Positions 1 to 8,476 of a stretch of DNA of 45,986 nt are shown here, piece after piece (position 1 is the first letter of the stretch; each line of letters begins with the position of its first letter). The DNA is taken from contig JAFLDS010000023.1 of NCBI GenBank assembly GCA_017302295.1, forward strand, positions 1-45,986, given 5' to 3'. The translations under genes were made by a program, and so were the position numbers. Source of the stretch: Thauera sp. (GTDB lineage Bacteria; Pseudomonadota; Gammaproteobacteria; Burkholderiales; Rhodocyclaceae). A model generated the notes under the pieces. It did no database searches and was not told where the DNA came from. It was given only the letters and a program-made list of their open reading frames with translations.

Positions 1-115
1 TGCAGATCACCCGCGTGACCGCAAACACCAGCACCAGCGCCAGCGCCAGCAACGCGTAAATCGCGCCGTTGGTCAGGCCGTCCTGCGCCAGCATCATTGC
101 TATTGTCAGATCCAT
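1..115 (-). CDS. Liv-type ABC transporter permease, N-terminal fragment
   Basis: Reading leftward from the ATG at 113-115, the protein starts [19 protein letters not shown] and runs into a leucine/alanine/valine-rich first membrane segment before leaving the window. The short polar start, the (G/N)G-A-I-Y-A-L stretch and the hydrophobic helix are typical of LivH-type inner-membrane permeases of branched-chain amino acid ABC transporters. It lies 135 bases downstream of a substrate-binding protein gene on the same strand, with a terminator hairpin between them, so it should belong to the same transporter operon. Only about 38 codons are visible; the rest of the gene is outside the window. Confidence 0.75.
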   Translation of the reverse strand, partial: MDLTIAMMLAQDGLTNGAIYALLALALVLVFAVTRVIC

Positions 116-195
116 CGTTTCGCCCCGTTGCGGCCGACCGCTCTGCGGTCCGCCCGCCCCTGCCGAATTCCTGCTCAAACCACCCGGCAGCGTCG

Positions 196-233
196 AAAAA
201 ACGGGGTGCGAATCCCTGCGGACACGCACCCCG
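196..233 (-). terminator. Rho-independent terminator/attenuator between binding-protein and permease genes
   Basis: On the minus strand CGGGGTGCG (225-233) pairs perfectly with CGCACCCCG (202-210) across a 14-base loop, followed directly by six T residues (196-201). It sits after the substrate-binding protein gene and before the permease start at 115. A partial terminator here would give more binding protein than permease, a common arrangement in ABC transporter operons; that role is inferred. Confidence 0.85.
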
Positions 234-250
234 GCCAGACTTGCGAAAAC

Positions 251-1399
251 TTACTTCAGCAGCGTCCAGGTGCCGTTGCGGATCTCGATCATCACCCGCG
301 AGCGCTGGTCGAGGCCGAGGTGGTCGGTTGCGCTCATCGAGTAGATGCCGGTCGCGCCCGCCACTTCCTTGACCTGCTCCAGGCTGTCGCGCAGCGCGGC
401 CCGGAACTCGGCCGTGCCCGGCTTGGCCTTCTTGAGCGCCACAGGGACGGTCGCATTCAGCAGCACGCCGGCATCCCAGGCGTAGGCGCCGAAGCTGGAC
501 ACGCTACCCTTGCCGTAGGCGGCCTCGTACTTCTCGACATAGGCGAGAGCGCTCTTCTTGACCGGGTTGCTGTCGGGGAGACTGCGCGCCATCTGCACCG
601 GGCCGACCGGCAGCAGCGTGCCTTCGCAGTCCTTGCCGCAGATGCGCAGGAAGTCGTTGTTGGCCACGCCGTGCGTCTGATAGACGACACCCTTGTAGCC
701 GCGCTCGCGCAGCGCCTTCTGCGGCAGGGCGGCGGGCGTGCCGGAGCCGGCGATGAACACCGCATCGGGCTTCACCGAGATCAGCTTCAGCGCCTGACCG
801 GTGACCGAGGTGTCGGCCGGGTTGAAGCGCTCGTTGGCAACGATCTCGATGCCGCGGGCGTCGGCGAGCTTCTTGAACTGCTCATACCAGCCTTCGCCGT
901 AGGCGTTGGCGAAGCCGATGAAGGCGACCTTCTTGACGTTCGTCGACAGCATGTGCTCGACGATCGCGGTGGCCATCTGCAGGTCGTTCTGCGGAGTCTT
1001 GAAGACCCACTTCTTCTTGTCGTCCATGGGCTCGACGATACGGGCCGAGGCAGCCATCGAGATCATCGGCGTCTGTGCTTCGGCGACGACATCGATCATG
1101 GCCAGCGAAGCCGGGCTGGTCGTCGAGCCGATGACCACATCCACTTTGTCCTCGGCCACCAGTTTGCGCACGTTCTTGACCGCGGTGGTGGTGTCGGAGG
1201 CGTCGTCGAGCAGGATGTAGTTCACCTTCTCGCCGCCGATGGTCTGCGGCAACAGCGAGATGGTGTTCTTCTCCGGAATGCCCAGCGAGGCGGCGGGGCC
1301 GGTCGCCGACAGCACGACACCGACGTTGATCTCGGCCTGGGCCGCGGTGGCAGCGAATGCAAGACCGATGGCGGTCATCAGGGTGTGACGCAGCTTCAT
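251..1399 (-). CDS. ABC transporter substrate-binding protein (branched-chain amino acid / aromatic acid type)
   Basis: This 382-residue periplasmic protein begins with a classic signal peptide (positively charged start, hydrophobic core, AAQA cleavage site near residue 22). The mature part opens with EINVGVVLSATGPAASLG, the usual first strand of Peripla_BP_6 (LivJ/LivK) proteins. A strong GGAGGAG ribosome site lies six bases before the ATG. Proteins of this family capture amino acids or small carboxylates and deliver them to LivHM permeases. Because the gene neighbours IclR and PaaX regulators and the phenylacetate operon, an aromatic acid such as phenylacetate or a relative is a reasonable ligand, but the sequence alone does not show this. 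Confidence 0.88.
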   Translation of the reverse strand: MKLRHTLMTAIGLAFAATAAQAEINVGVVLSATGPAASLGIPEKNTISLLPQTIGGEKVNYILLDDASDTTTAVKNVRKLVAEDKVDVVIGSTTSPASLAMIDVVAEAQTPMISMAASARIVEPMDDKKKWVFKTPQNDLQMATAIVEHMLSTNVKKVAFIGFANAYGEGWYEQFKKLADARGIEIVANERFNPADTSVTGQALKLISVKPDAVFIAGSGTPAALPQKALRERGYKGVVYQTHGVANNDFLRICGKDCEGTLLPVGPVQMARSLPDSNPVKKSALAYVEKYEAAYGKGSVSSFGAYAWDAGVLLNATVPVALKKAKPGTAEFRAALRDSLEQVKEVAGATGIYSMSATDHLGLDQRSRVMIEIRNGTWTLLK

Positions 1400-1444
1400 G
1401 GATGCTCCTCCGTGAGAGTTTCGGAAACGCTCGGCATCACCGAG

Positions 1445-1463
1445 GATTCCGTATTTCGTAATC
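1445..1463. promoter_or_regulatory. Candidate operator upstream of the substrate-binding protein gene
   Basis: A 19-base interrupted palindrome, GATTcCGTATTTCGtAATC, is centred in AT-richer DNA about 55 bases upstream of the transporter gene start at 1399. Seven of nine opposed positions pair. IclR-family proteins bind short palindromes of this kind, and an iclR gene is next door, but the binding protein is a guess. Confidence 0.4.
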
Positions 1464-1552
1464 AGTTCTGTGTATTAGAAATGAGACAAAAACTCTCGTC
1501 AAGTTAAAAAAATGTATCGAAAACCGCCCGCAGTACGGGAGCAGCCGCGCCG

Positions 1553-2362
1553 TCAGGCCGTGGCGTTCGCCCCATGCGCCTCAAGCGACGCGCCCAGCCT
1601 TGTCGACAACGCACTGCAGGCGCGGCGCAGCTCCGTCAGTGCGAGGCTGTCCGGCCCCAGGTTCATCGAGCCTTCGACCCCGACCAGGGAGACGGCCATG
1701 GTGATCTCGTTGCGGAAGTTGAACACCGGCGCCGCCGCGGCCTCGACCCCGCGCGCGAAATAGCCGAGCGAGACGATTGCCTGCCCCTGCGCCTTCACCT
1801 CGGCCAGCATCTCGCGCGCCTGCGCGAGAGTCGTCAGCCCCGCAGGCGCCCTGCCCGACTCGAGCTCCTTGCGGATCAGCGCCTCGGTCTGGCGCTCGGG
1901 CAGCCAGGCGGCAAAGATGCGGCCCGCAGCGGAAGACAGCAGCGAGAGATGCGTGCCGGTTACCACGTTCACGGTGATTGGCCGCCGGGGTCGCTCCCAA
2001 CGCACGACCACCGGGCCGCTCTCGCTCCAGACCGCCAGCGACACGGTCTCGTTGGCCGCATCGCGCAGCTCGGTGATCGCGGCGAGCCCGAGCCGGATGC
2101 GGTCGATGCGGTCGAGCGCGACGAGGCCCAGGTTGAGCGCGAACGGGCCGAGGTCGTAGCGCGAAGTCAGGTGGTCCTGCTCCACCAGCCCGCTGCGGAT
2201 CAGGCTCACCAGATAGCGGTGCGCCTTGGACGGCGGCATGTCAGCCGCGGTGGCGATGTCCTTCAGCATCATCGAGCGCTGGCCGGTCGCCATCGCCCTG
2301 AGGATGGACATGCCCACCTCCAGCGACTGGACCCCCTGCTTGCCTTCGAGTTCTTCGCTCAT
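1553..2362 (-). CDS. IclR family transcriptional regulator
   Basis: The 269-residue protein has the IclR layout: an N-terminal winged helix-turn-helix (about residues 12-75, with LEVGMSILRAM, then LKDIATAADMPPSKAHRYL as the recognition region) and a C-terminal effector-binding domain of about 170 residues (LSLLSSAAGRIFAAWLP, then YFARGVEAAAAPVFN near the ligand pocket). IclR proteins are usually local repressors or activators of aromatic and carboxylate catabolic or uptake genes. It lies between the transporter and paaX, on the same strand as both. The adjacent transporter is the most likely target. No strong ribosome site precedes the chosen ATG; a perfect inverted repeat lies 27 bases upstream of it. 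Confidence 0.9.
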   Translation of the reverse strand: MSEELEGKQGVQSLEVGMSILRAMATGQRSMMLKDIATAADMPPSKAHRYLVSLIRSGLVEQDHLTSRYDLGPFALNLGLVALDRIDRIRLGLAAITELRDAANETVSLAVWSESGPVVVRWERPRRPITVNVVTGTHLSLLSSAAGRIFAAWLPERQTEALIRKELESGRAPAGLTTLAQAREMLAEVKAQGQAIVSLGYFARGVEAAAAPVFNFRNEITMAVSLVGVEGSMNLGPDSLALTELRRACSALSTRLGASLEAHGANATA

Positions 2363-2388
2363 GTTCGACGCACCGCCGCATTACAAAA

Positions 2389-2406
2389 TAAAGAATTTGT
2401 TCTTTA
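2389..2406. promoter_or_regulatory. Perfect inverted repeat upstream of the IclR gene (candidate autoregulatory site)
   Basis: TAAAGAA (2389-2395) and TTCTTTA (2400-2406) form a perfect 7-bp inverted repeat around a 4-base centre, in the only AT-rich stretch between the iclR start (2362) and the 3' end of paaX (2480). Position and symmetry fit an IclR dimer site controlling its own gene; no binding data are implied. Confidence 0.45.
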
Positions 2407-2479
2407 ATGTGTAACACAACTCAACGGGGAGGAAAACCGCCATGCAGGGAGCTCGGCCGCCACTCGCCGCCTCAGACCT

Positions 2480-3517
2480 TCAAGCCTGCATCAGCAGGGG
2501 ATCGACGTCGCGGAAGCGCTCGACCAGCGCCACCGAGGCTTCCGGCGTATGACCGTCCGCGAGCACGAACTGGCTGTCAAGGTGACGTTCGGAGGGCGGC
2601 AGCAGGCGACGGTACAACTCGCGGCACAGCAGGCGTGCGCGCTGGCCCGACCAGTCGGGCGACAGCAGCACGTCAGGCAGTTCCGGGTCGCGCAGCAGCA
2701 GGCGGCGGTAATCGTGGATCAGCAGCACGCGCAACAGGAAGGCGCTGTCGTCGCCGACCTCGCCCCCTTCGTCGCGCAGCTGGGCAAGGATGGGCTGGTA
2801 GCAGGAGACGAAATCCTCGTACATGCCGGCCAGGCGATCCAGATTCCACGCGCGGTGCACCAGATCGCCGTCGGTCGCCGCGGCACCCAGCGCGGCATCG
2901 GCCGCCAGCAACGGTTTCAGCCGGTGCAGCAGGCCGCCCAGCCCTTCGGCGGCGAGGGCGTCGAACGCGGCGATCAGGTCCGCGCTCGGATGGATGAAGC
3001 AGTCTCCGCCCAGCGTGCCGAAACCCTGCCAGAACAAGGCCTGGCGCAGCGACTCCCGCTCCCGGGCGCTGAGCTCGCCCACCGCCATGATCAGCCGCCA
3101 GCGCCGATCCCAGGGCGGCGTGCTCGAGGCGTAGATGTGCCGCGACGCCTCCTCGAAACGCTGCTGCCCGGAGGGCGTGAGCAGGTAGTCGGTGCGCCGG
3201 CCCGAAGGCTCGCTGCGCAGCCAGCCATCCTTGCTGAGACGGAACACGGAAGTGCGCACCAGGCGCTCGTTGAGCCCCAGGGGCTCGAGCAGGCGGATCA
3301 GGCTGCCCAGCCAGATGCGACCGCCGCGCGGCACCACGGCATCGCCGAACACGGAAATGATCAGCGAGCCTGCGTGTACGCGGCTCAACTGCCGGAAGTC
3401 ATCGAGACGTTTCTGGATCGGGGGCAGCACTTTCTTGATGGGTCCACGGTTGCTTACGGACGCGGAGTCTATCGATACACCCCGCTTACGGGTAGCGTGC
3501 GCCGGCACGTCGGCCAC
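2480..3517 (-). CDS. paaX: Phenylacetate catabolon repressor PaaX
   Basis: PaaX is the GntR-like repressor that binds phenylacetyl-CoA and controls paa genes. The protein shows the PaaX N-terminal winged helix (SLIISVFGD, RGGRIWLGSLIRLLEPLGL, ERLVRTSVFRLSKDGWL) followed by the central and C-terminal PaaX domains (PPWDRRWRLIM, AWNLDRLAGMYEDF, HDYRRLLLRDPELP). It is divergent from paaN, with the promoter region between. As drawn from the ATG at 3517 it has 345 residues and no visible ribosome site. Starting at the in-frame GTG at 3430 would give 316 residues, which by recollection equals the E. coli length and aligns the start better, so the first 29 residues are doubtful. Confidence 0.93.
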   Translation of the reverse strand: MADVPAHATRKRGVSIDSASVSNRGPIKKVLPPIQKRLDDFRQLSRVHAGSLIISVFGDAVVPRGGRIWLGSLIRLLEPLGLNERLVRTSVFRLSKDGWLRSEPSGRRTDYLLTPSGQQRFEEASRHIYASSTPPWDRRWRLIMAVGELSARERESLRQALFWQGFGTLGGDCFIHPSADLIAAFDALAAEGLGGLLHRLKPLLAADAALGAAATDGDLVHRAWNLDRLAGMYEDFVSCYQPILAQLRDEGGEVGDDSAFLLRVLLIHDYRRLLLRDPELPDVLLSPDWSGQRARLLCRELYRRLLPPSERHLDSQFVLADGHTPEASVALVERFRDVDPLLMQA

Positions 3518-3551
3518 AGGACAGAGCGCGACTCGCTTCGTCCGGTGTATA

Positions 3552-3590
3552 TGATACGTTTTTTTAATTATATTTTACGTATATGTATCA
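3552..3590. promoter_or_regulatory. Candidate PaaX operator overlapping the paaX promoter
   Basis: TGATAC (3552-3557) and GTATCA (3585-3590) form an inverted pair around an AT-rich core. The core contains, on the minus strand, TATAAT (3567-3572), a consensus -10 box for paaX; a weak TTTCGT (3590-3595) lies 17 bases further upstream as the -35. Flanking the -10 box would suit autorepression. PaaX of other bacteria recognises TGATTCG-like repeats; the match here is only partial. Confidence 0.35.
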
Positions 3591-3760
3591 CGAAAAGAAA
3601 TTTATCACCCACACTCAGTACACTCCGGAAGGCGAGAACACGACATTCCGCAGCTAAAATATAACATAAGATGTTGTTATACAATATGTTTTGTTAAACA
3701 AAAGACCTTCTGTAATCCAGAATCAAACCTCCGTCCGAACATGAAATTAGATACTTATTA

Positions 3761-3789
3761 TTGACATTCATCAAAACACTTCGTATCGT
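3761..3789 (+). promoter_or_regulatory. Sigma-70 promoter of the paa operon
   Basis: A consensus -35 box TTGACA (3761-3766) is followed after exactly 17 bases by TATCGT (3784-3789). Transcription would start near 3796, giving a short leader with a GGAGAG ribosome site (3812-3817) before the paaN ATG at 3824. The -10 box is embedded in TTCGTATCG, which resembles the half-sites upstream of paaX and could be where PaaX blocks the operon. Confidence 0.65.
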
Positions 3790-3823
3790 TTGACCCCACA
3801 TAACCGCCCCCGGAGAGAGACGA

Positions 3824-5491
3824 ATGACGCATCCCCTGTTCGAGAAGCATCACGCGACCCTCGATAACGCCCTCAACGCCATCGCCACCCGCGGCTACTG
3901 GTCGCCCTTCTCCGAGATGCCCAGCCCAAAGGTTTACGGCGAAACGGCACCGGACGACGGCAAGCGCGCCTTCGAGTCTCACCTCGGGAAGCAATTCGAA
4001 CTGGGGCAGCCGGGCCAGACCGGCTGGCATGGCGGCGAGTCCTCGCCCTACGGTGTCGCGCTCGACGTCAGCTATCCGGTGTGCGAGCCCGACGCGCTGA
4101 TCGCCGCTGGCCTCGAGGCGATGAAGGGCTGGCAAGCGGCGGGCGCCGACGGCCGCACCGGCATCTGCCTGGAAATCCTCGATCGTCTGAACAAGCAGAG
4201 CTTCGAGCTCGCCCATGCGGTGATGATGACCACCGGCCAGGGCTGGATGATGGCCTTCCAGGCCGGCGCGCCGCATGCGCAGGATCGCGGCCTGGAGTCG
4301 GTCGTTTACGCCTGGCGCGAGCAGAGCTTCGTACCGGCTGAAGCCACCTGGGAAAAGCCGCAGGGCAAAAACCCGCCGCTGGTCATGAAGAAGCACTTCC
4401 AGATTGTCGGCCGCGGTGTCGGCCTGGTGATCGGCTGCGGCACCTTCCCGACCTGGAACACCTACCCGGGCCTCTTCGCCGCGCTCGCCACCGGCAACGC
4501 GGTGATCATCAAGCCGCACAGCAACGCCATCCTGCCGGCCGCCATCACCGTGCGCACCATCCGCGCCGTGCTCGCCGAGAACGGCATCGACCCCAATCTG
4601 GTGAGCCTGTGCGTCGCCACCAAGCGCACCGTCACCCAGGCGCTGGCCACCCACCCGGCGGTGCAGTCGGTGGACTTCACCGGCAGCAACGTCTTCGGCC
4701 AATGGCTGATCGACAACTGCCGCCAGGCGCAGGTCTATGCCGAGCTGGCCGGCGTGAACAACATCGTCATCGACTCCACCAACGCCTACAAGGCGATGCT
4801 GGGCAACCTCGCCTTCACCCTGTCGCTGTACTCGGGCCAGATGTGCACCACCTCGCAGGCGCTCTTCGTGCCGGCCGGCGGCATCGACACCGAAGACGGC
4901 CACAAGAGCTACGACGAAGTCTGCGCCGATCTGGCCAAAGCGATCGAACGCTTCCTGTCCAAGCCGGAAGTCGCCTTCGCGGTGCTCGGCGCGATCCAGT
5001 CCGCCGACACCGCCGAGCGCATCGAGCTCGCCAACAGCGGCGCACTGGGCAAGGTCGTGCTGGCCTCGCAGAAGCTCGACAACCCGGAATTCCCCGGCGC
5101 CAAGGTGCGCACCCCGGTGCTGCTGGCCTGCGATGCGGCCGACGAAAAGGCCTACATGGAGGAGCGCTTCGGCCCGATCAGCTTCATCGTCAAGGTGGCC
5201 GACACCGCCGCGGCGATCGCGCTGTCCGAGCGCGTGGTGAAGACGCATGGCGCATTGACGGTCGGCCTCTACTCGACCAAGCAGGACGTCATCGACGCCA
5301 TGACCGAAGCCACCTGGCGCGGCAAGGTCGCGCTGTCGATCAATCTCACCGGCGGCGTGTTCGTCAATCAGTCGGCGGCCTTCTCCGACTACCACGGCAC
5401 CGGCGGCAACCCGTCGGCCAACGCCTCTTACGCGGATTCGGCCTTCGTCGCCAACCGCTTCCGTGTCGTTCAGCGTCGCTACCACGTTTGA
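3824..5491 (+). CDS. paaN: PaaN-type aldehyde dehydrogenase of phenylacetate degradation
   Basis: This 555-residue enzyme is an aldehyde dehydrogenase of the PaaN type. It should oxidise the semialdehyde formed when the oxepin-CoA ring opens (3-oxo-5,6-dehydrosuberyl-CoA semialdehyde), using NADP. Visible features: the nucleotide-fold start GLVIGCGTFPTWN (about 200-212), the NADP-site lysine in IIKPHSN (K230), FTGSN (286-290), the general base glutamate in AELAG (E307) and the catalytic cysteine in SGQMCTTSQ (C341). Unlike E. coli PaaZ (681 residues) it has no C-terminal MaoC hydratase domain; it ends shortly after the dehydrogenase fold. First gene of the operon, with a good ribosome site; 130 bases separate it from paaG. 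Confidence 0.92.
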   Translation: MTHPLFEKHHATLDNALNAIATRGYWSPFSEMPSPKVYGETAPDDGKRAFESHLGKQFELGQPGQTGWHGGESSPYGVALDVSYPVCEPDALIAAGLEAMKGWQAAGADGRTGICLEILDRLNKQSFELAHAVMMTTGQGWMMAFQAGAPHAQDRGLESVVYAWREQSFVPAEATWEKPQGKNPPLVMKKHFQIVGRGVGLVIGCGTFPTWNTYPGLFAALATGNAVIIKPHSNAILPAAITVRTIRAVLAENGIDPNLVSLCVATKRTVTQALATHPAVQSVDFTGSNVFGQWLIDNCRQAQVYAELAGVNNIVIDSTNAYKAMLGNLAFTLSLYSGQMCTTSQALFVPAGGIDTEDGHKSYDEVCADLAKAIERFLSKPEVAFAVLGAIQSADTAERIELANSGALGKVVLASQKLDNPEFPGAKVRTPVLLACDAADEKAYMEERFGPISFIVKVADTAAAIALSERVVKTHGALTVGLYSTKQDVIDAMTEATWRGKVALSINLTGGVFVNQSAAFSDYHGTGGNPSANASYADSAFVANRFRVVQRRYHV

Positions 5492-5540
5492 ACCCGTGCA
5501 TAAATCTACTGCGCCCGCCCAGCCCGGCCCTGCGATGCTC

Positions 5541-5558
5541 GCCGTACATGAGTACGGC
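5541..5558. repeat. Perfect hairpin in the paaN-paaG spacer
   Basis: GCCGTAC and GTACGGC form a 7-bp perfect stem around ATGA. There is no T tract, so it is not a usual terminator; it may stabilise or process the operon mRNA between paaN and paaG, or be a copy of a dispersed intergenic palindrome. Nothing else recognisable lies in 5492-5610. Confidence 0.4.
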
Positions 5559-5621
5559 TGCGCTTCTCGAACCGGCCTGAACGGGCTCGCTACGATTTCT
5601 GCACGAGTTCAGGAGATCTGA

Positions 5622-6416
5622 ATGAAGTTCGAGAACATCCAGTTCGAAATCACCAACGGCGTTGCGCGCCTCACGCTGAACCGCCCGGACAAGCTCAACA
5701 GCTTCACCGGCGAGATGCACGCCGAGCTGCGTGACGCGCTCGACCGTGTGCAGGCCGACAAGTCCGCGCGCGTGCTGGTGCTGACCGGCGCCGGCCGCGC
5801 CTTCTGCGCCGGCCAGGACCTGGCCGACCCCGACATGGCCTCGGTGGGCGGCAGGATGCCCGACATCGGCAACGTCGTCGAAAGGAACTACAAGCCGCTG
5901 ATCCTGCGCCTGCAGAACCTGCGCGTGCCCACCCTCGCCGCCGTCAACGGCATCGCCGCCGGCGCCGGCGCCAGCGTGGCGCTGGCCTGCGACCTGGTGG
6001 TGGCGACGAAGTCCGCCTCCTTCCTGCAGGCCTTCAGCAAGATCGGCCTGATCCCGGACACCGGCGGCACCTGGTTCCTGCCGCAGCGCGTCGGCATGGC
6101 GCGCGCCATGGGCCTGGCGATGCTGGCCGACAAGCTGCCCGCCGAGAAGGCGGCCGACTGGGGTCTGATCTGGGCCGCATACGACGAAGCCGAGTTCGCG
6201 TCCAAAGTGGACGCGATGGCGGCGCAGCTTGCCACCATGCCGACCAAGGCGCTGGTTCGCACCCGCCAGGCGATGCATGCGGCGCCGGGCCACACGCTGG
6301 AGCAGCAGCTCTCCTTCGAGGGCGGCTTCATGCGCGAACTGGGCTGGAGCGCGGACTACGCCGAAGGCGTCGCCGCCTTCATGGAAAAGCGCGCACCGAA
6401 GTTCACCGGGGAATGA
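5622..6416 (+). CDS. paaG: 1,2-epoxyphenylacetyl-CoA isomerase PaaG
   Basis: A 264-residue crotonase-fold enzyme. PaaG converts the ring epoxide of phenylacetyl-CoA to the seven-membered oxepin-CoA and also shifts double bonds later in the pathway. The sequence has the crotonase hallmarks: LTLNRPDKLNSFTGEMH at the start, the oxyanion-hole segment GAGRAFCAGQDL (about 59-70), the second oxyanion region GIAAGAGASVALACDL, and IGLIPDTGGTWFLP, whose aspartate is the usual catalytic acid of the PaaG group. AGGAGA lies five bases before the ATG. The stop overlaps the paaH start by four bases (ATGA), so the two are translationally coupled. Confidence 0.93.
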   Translation: MKFENIQFEITNGVARLTLNRPDKLNSFTGEMHAELRDALDRVQADKSARVLVLTGAGRAFCAGQDLADPDMASVGGRMPDIGNVVERNYKPLILRLQNLRVPTLAAVNGIAAGAGASVALACDLVVATKSASFLQAFSKIGLIPDTGGTWFLPQRVGMARAMGLAMLADKLPAEKAADWGLIWAAYDEAEFASKVDAMAAQLATMPTKALVRTRQAMHAAPGHTLEQQLSFEGGFMRELGWSADYAEGVAAFMEKRAPKFTGE

Positions 6417-7978
6417 GCGTGACCGATACCCAAACCTCCAAGCCCGCCGCACAGCCGCTGCCCCTGCCCCCCTCGGCCGTCATCGCGGTAATCGGCACCG
6501 GCGCGATGGGTGCCGGCATCGCCCAGGTGGCGTCGACCGCGGGCCATGTGGTCAAGCTGCTCGACAACCGCCCCGGCGCCGCCGCCAAGGCGATCGAAGG
6601 CATCCGCACCCAGTTCGCCAAGCTGGCCGAAAAGGGCAGGATGACGGCCGAGGCGGCGCAGGAAGCCGGCGCGCGTCTGGTCGCCGTCGAGCAGCTCGCC
6701 GAGCTGGCCGACGCCGCGCTGGTTGTCGAAGCCATCGTCGAGAGCCTGGACGCGAAACAGAAGCTCTACAGCGACCTGGAAGAGATCGTCGGCGCCGACT
6801 GCATCTTCGGCACCAACACCTCGTCGATCTCGGTGACCTCGATCGGCGCCGCGCTGAAGCACCCCGAGCGCCTCGCCGGCCTGCACTTCTTCAACCCGGC
6901 GCCGCTGATGAAGCTGGTCGAGATCGTGTCCGGGCTGGCCACCGAGCGCGCCGTCGCCGACACCCTGTTCGCCACCGCTGCGGCCTGGGGCAAGACGCCG
7001 GTGCATGCGCGCTCGACGCCCGGCTTCATCGTCAATCGCGTCGCCCGCCCCTACTACGCCGAGGCGCTGCGCATCCTCAACGAGGGCGGCGGCGACTGCG
7101 CCACGCTGGACGCGATCATGCGCGACGCCGGCGGCTTCCGCATGGGGCCGTTCGAGCTGATGGACATGATCGGCCACGACGTGAACTTCGCCGTGACGCG
7201 CTCGGTGTGGAACGCCTTCTACAACGATCCGCGCTTCACGCCGTCGCTGATCCAGCAGGAGCTGGTCGATGCCGGCTTCTTCGGGCGCAAGAACGGGCGC
7301 GGCTTCTACGACTACCGCGAAGGCGCGGCGCGCCCTGAGCCCAAGGTCGCGGTGAGCCAGAACGCCCCCACCGACATCGTGCTCCACGGCCACTCGGCCG
7401 CCGCACACGCACTGGCCGACCGCCTGCATGAACGCGGCGTCGCCTACACCTGGGGCGAAGCGCACGATGGCCGCATTGCCGACGCCGGCGGCGCCGTGGT
7501 GTTCGTGACCGACGGGCGCACCGCCACCCAGCGCGCCGCCGAGAGCGGCATCGCCAACGTGGTGCTGATCGACCTCGCGCTGGATTACGCCACCGCCACC
7601 CGCATCGCCGTCGGCGCGGCGATCAACTGTTTCGCGCCCGCAGTGGGCGCCGCCATCGGCCTGCTGCAGGCCGCCGGCTTCGAGGTCTGCCGCCTCGGCG
7701 ACACGCCGGGCCTGGCGGTGATGCGCACCGTGGCCATGCTCGCCAACGAGGCCGCCGACGCGGTGAACCAGGGCGTATGCGACGCCGCCGCAGCCGATGC
7801 GGCGATGAAGCTGGGGGTGAACTACCCGCGCGGGCCGCTGGAATGGGCCGACCGGGTGGGCGTGCCCACGATCTGCACCGTGCTGTCCAACCTTGCCCGC
7901 TTCTACGGCGAGGACCGTTATCGCGTCTCGCCGCTGATCCAGCAGCGCGTCTTTGCCGGAAAGAAGATCCATGACTGA
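6413..7978 (+). CDS. paaH: 3-hydroxyadipyl-CoA dehydrogenase PaaH
   Basis: This 521-residue NAD-dependent 3-hydroxyacyl-CoA dehydrogenase should oxidise 3-hydroxyadipyl-CoA to 3-oxoadipyl-CoA. A Rossmann fold opens with VIGTGAMGAGIAQVA (GxGxxG, about residues 24-38), followed by the family segments TNTSSIS, LHFFNPAPLMKLVEIV (catalytic histidine) and TPGFIVNRVARPYYAEAL. It carries the extra C-terminal dehydrogenase-like domain of PaaH proteins, ending with KLGVNYPRGPLEWAD. It is somewhat longer than E. coli PaaH (475), mainly through a hydrophilic start. It overlaps paaG by four bases and paaI by eight. Confidence 0.94.
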   Translation: MSVTDTQTSKPAAQPLPLPPSAVIAVIGTGAMGAGIAQVASTAGHVVKLLDNRPGAAAKAIEGIRTQFAKLAEKGRMTAEAAQEAGARLVAVEQLAELADAALVVEAIVESLDAKQKLYSDLEEIVGADCIFGTNTSSISVTSIGAALKHPERLAGLHFFNPAPLMKLVEIVSGLATERAVADTLFATAAAWGKTPVHARSTPGFIVNRVARPYYAEALRILNEGGGDCATLDAIMRDAGGFRMGPFELMDMIGHDVNFAVTRSVWNAFYNDPRFTPSLIQQELVDAGFFGRKNGRGFYDYREGAARPEPKVAVSQNAPTDIVLHGHSAAAHALADRLHERGVAYTWGEAHDGRIADAGGAVVFVTDGRTATQRAAESGIANVVLIDLALDYATATRIAVGAAINCFAPAVGAAIGLLQAAGFEVCRLGDTPGLAVMRTVAMLANEAADAVNQGVCDAAAADAAMKLGVNYPRGPLEWADRVGVPTICTVLSNLARFYGEDRYRVSPLIQQRVFAGKKIHD

Positions 7979-8438
7979 AACGCAGACCGTCCCCACCGAT
8001 CCGCAGGCGCTGGCCGAGGCCGTCGCCGCGGCGATGTGGTCGCGCGACCGCGCCGCCCAGGCGCTCGGCATCCGCATCGACAGCGTCGGCCCCGGTCACG
8101 CGAAGCTGAGCATGCCGGTGCGCGGCGACATGGTGAATGGCCACCACATCTGCCACGGCGGCCTGATCTTCGCGCTCGCCGACACCGCCTTCGCCTACGC
8201 CTGCAACGCCTACAACCGCAACACCGTGGCCTCCGGCTGCAACATCGACTTCGTCGCCCCCGGCAAGGAAGGCGACACGCTGCAGGCCGAGGCGGTCGAG
8301 CGCGCACTGTCGGGCCGTACCGGCGTCTATGACGTCACCGTGCGCGACAGCGCTGGCAAGGCCATCGCCCATTTCCGCGGCAAGAGCTACCGCATCGCCG
8401 GCGAAGTGATCGCCGGCCTGGCTGCCGAACAGGCCTGA
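7971..8438 (+). CDS. paaI: Phenylacetyl-CoA-type thioesterase PaaI
   Basis: A 155-residue hotdog-fold thioesterase that hydrolyses phenylacetyl-CoA and ring-hydroxylated CoA esters, rescuing CoA when intermediates stall. The key helix NGHHICHGGLIFALADTAFA (about 49-68) contains the HGG turn and the LADxAFA aspartate used as nucleophile or base in this family. The ATG at 7971 overlaps the end of paaH by eight bases and has GGAAAGAAG upstream. An in-frame upstream ATG at 7953 would lie inside paaH and has no ribosome site, so it is not preferred. Confidence 0.92.
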   Translation: MTETQTVPTDPQALAEAVAAAMWSRDRAAQALGIRIDSVGPGHAKLSMPVRGDMVNGHHICHGGLIFALADTAFAYACNAYNRNTVASGCNIDFVAPGKEGDTLQAEAVERALSGRTGVYDVTVRDSAGKAIAHFRGKSYRIAGEVIAGLAAEQA

Positions 8439-8476
8439 CCGGCCACCCGAAAAAACAGAGAGGAGAGGACAACACC

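Noticed and set aside
3758-5485. 575-codon antisense frame over paaN
   Set aside because: Shadow of paaN with typical antisense composition and no family match.
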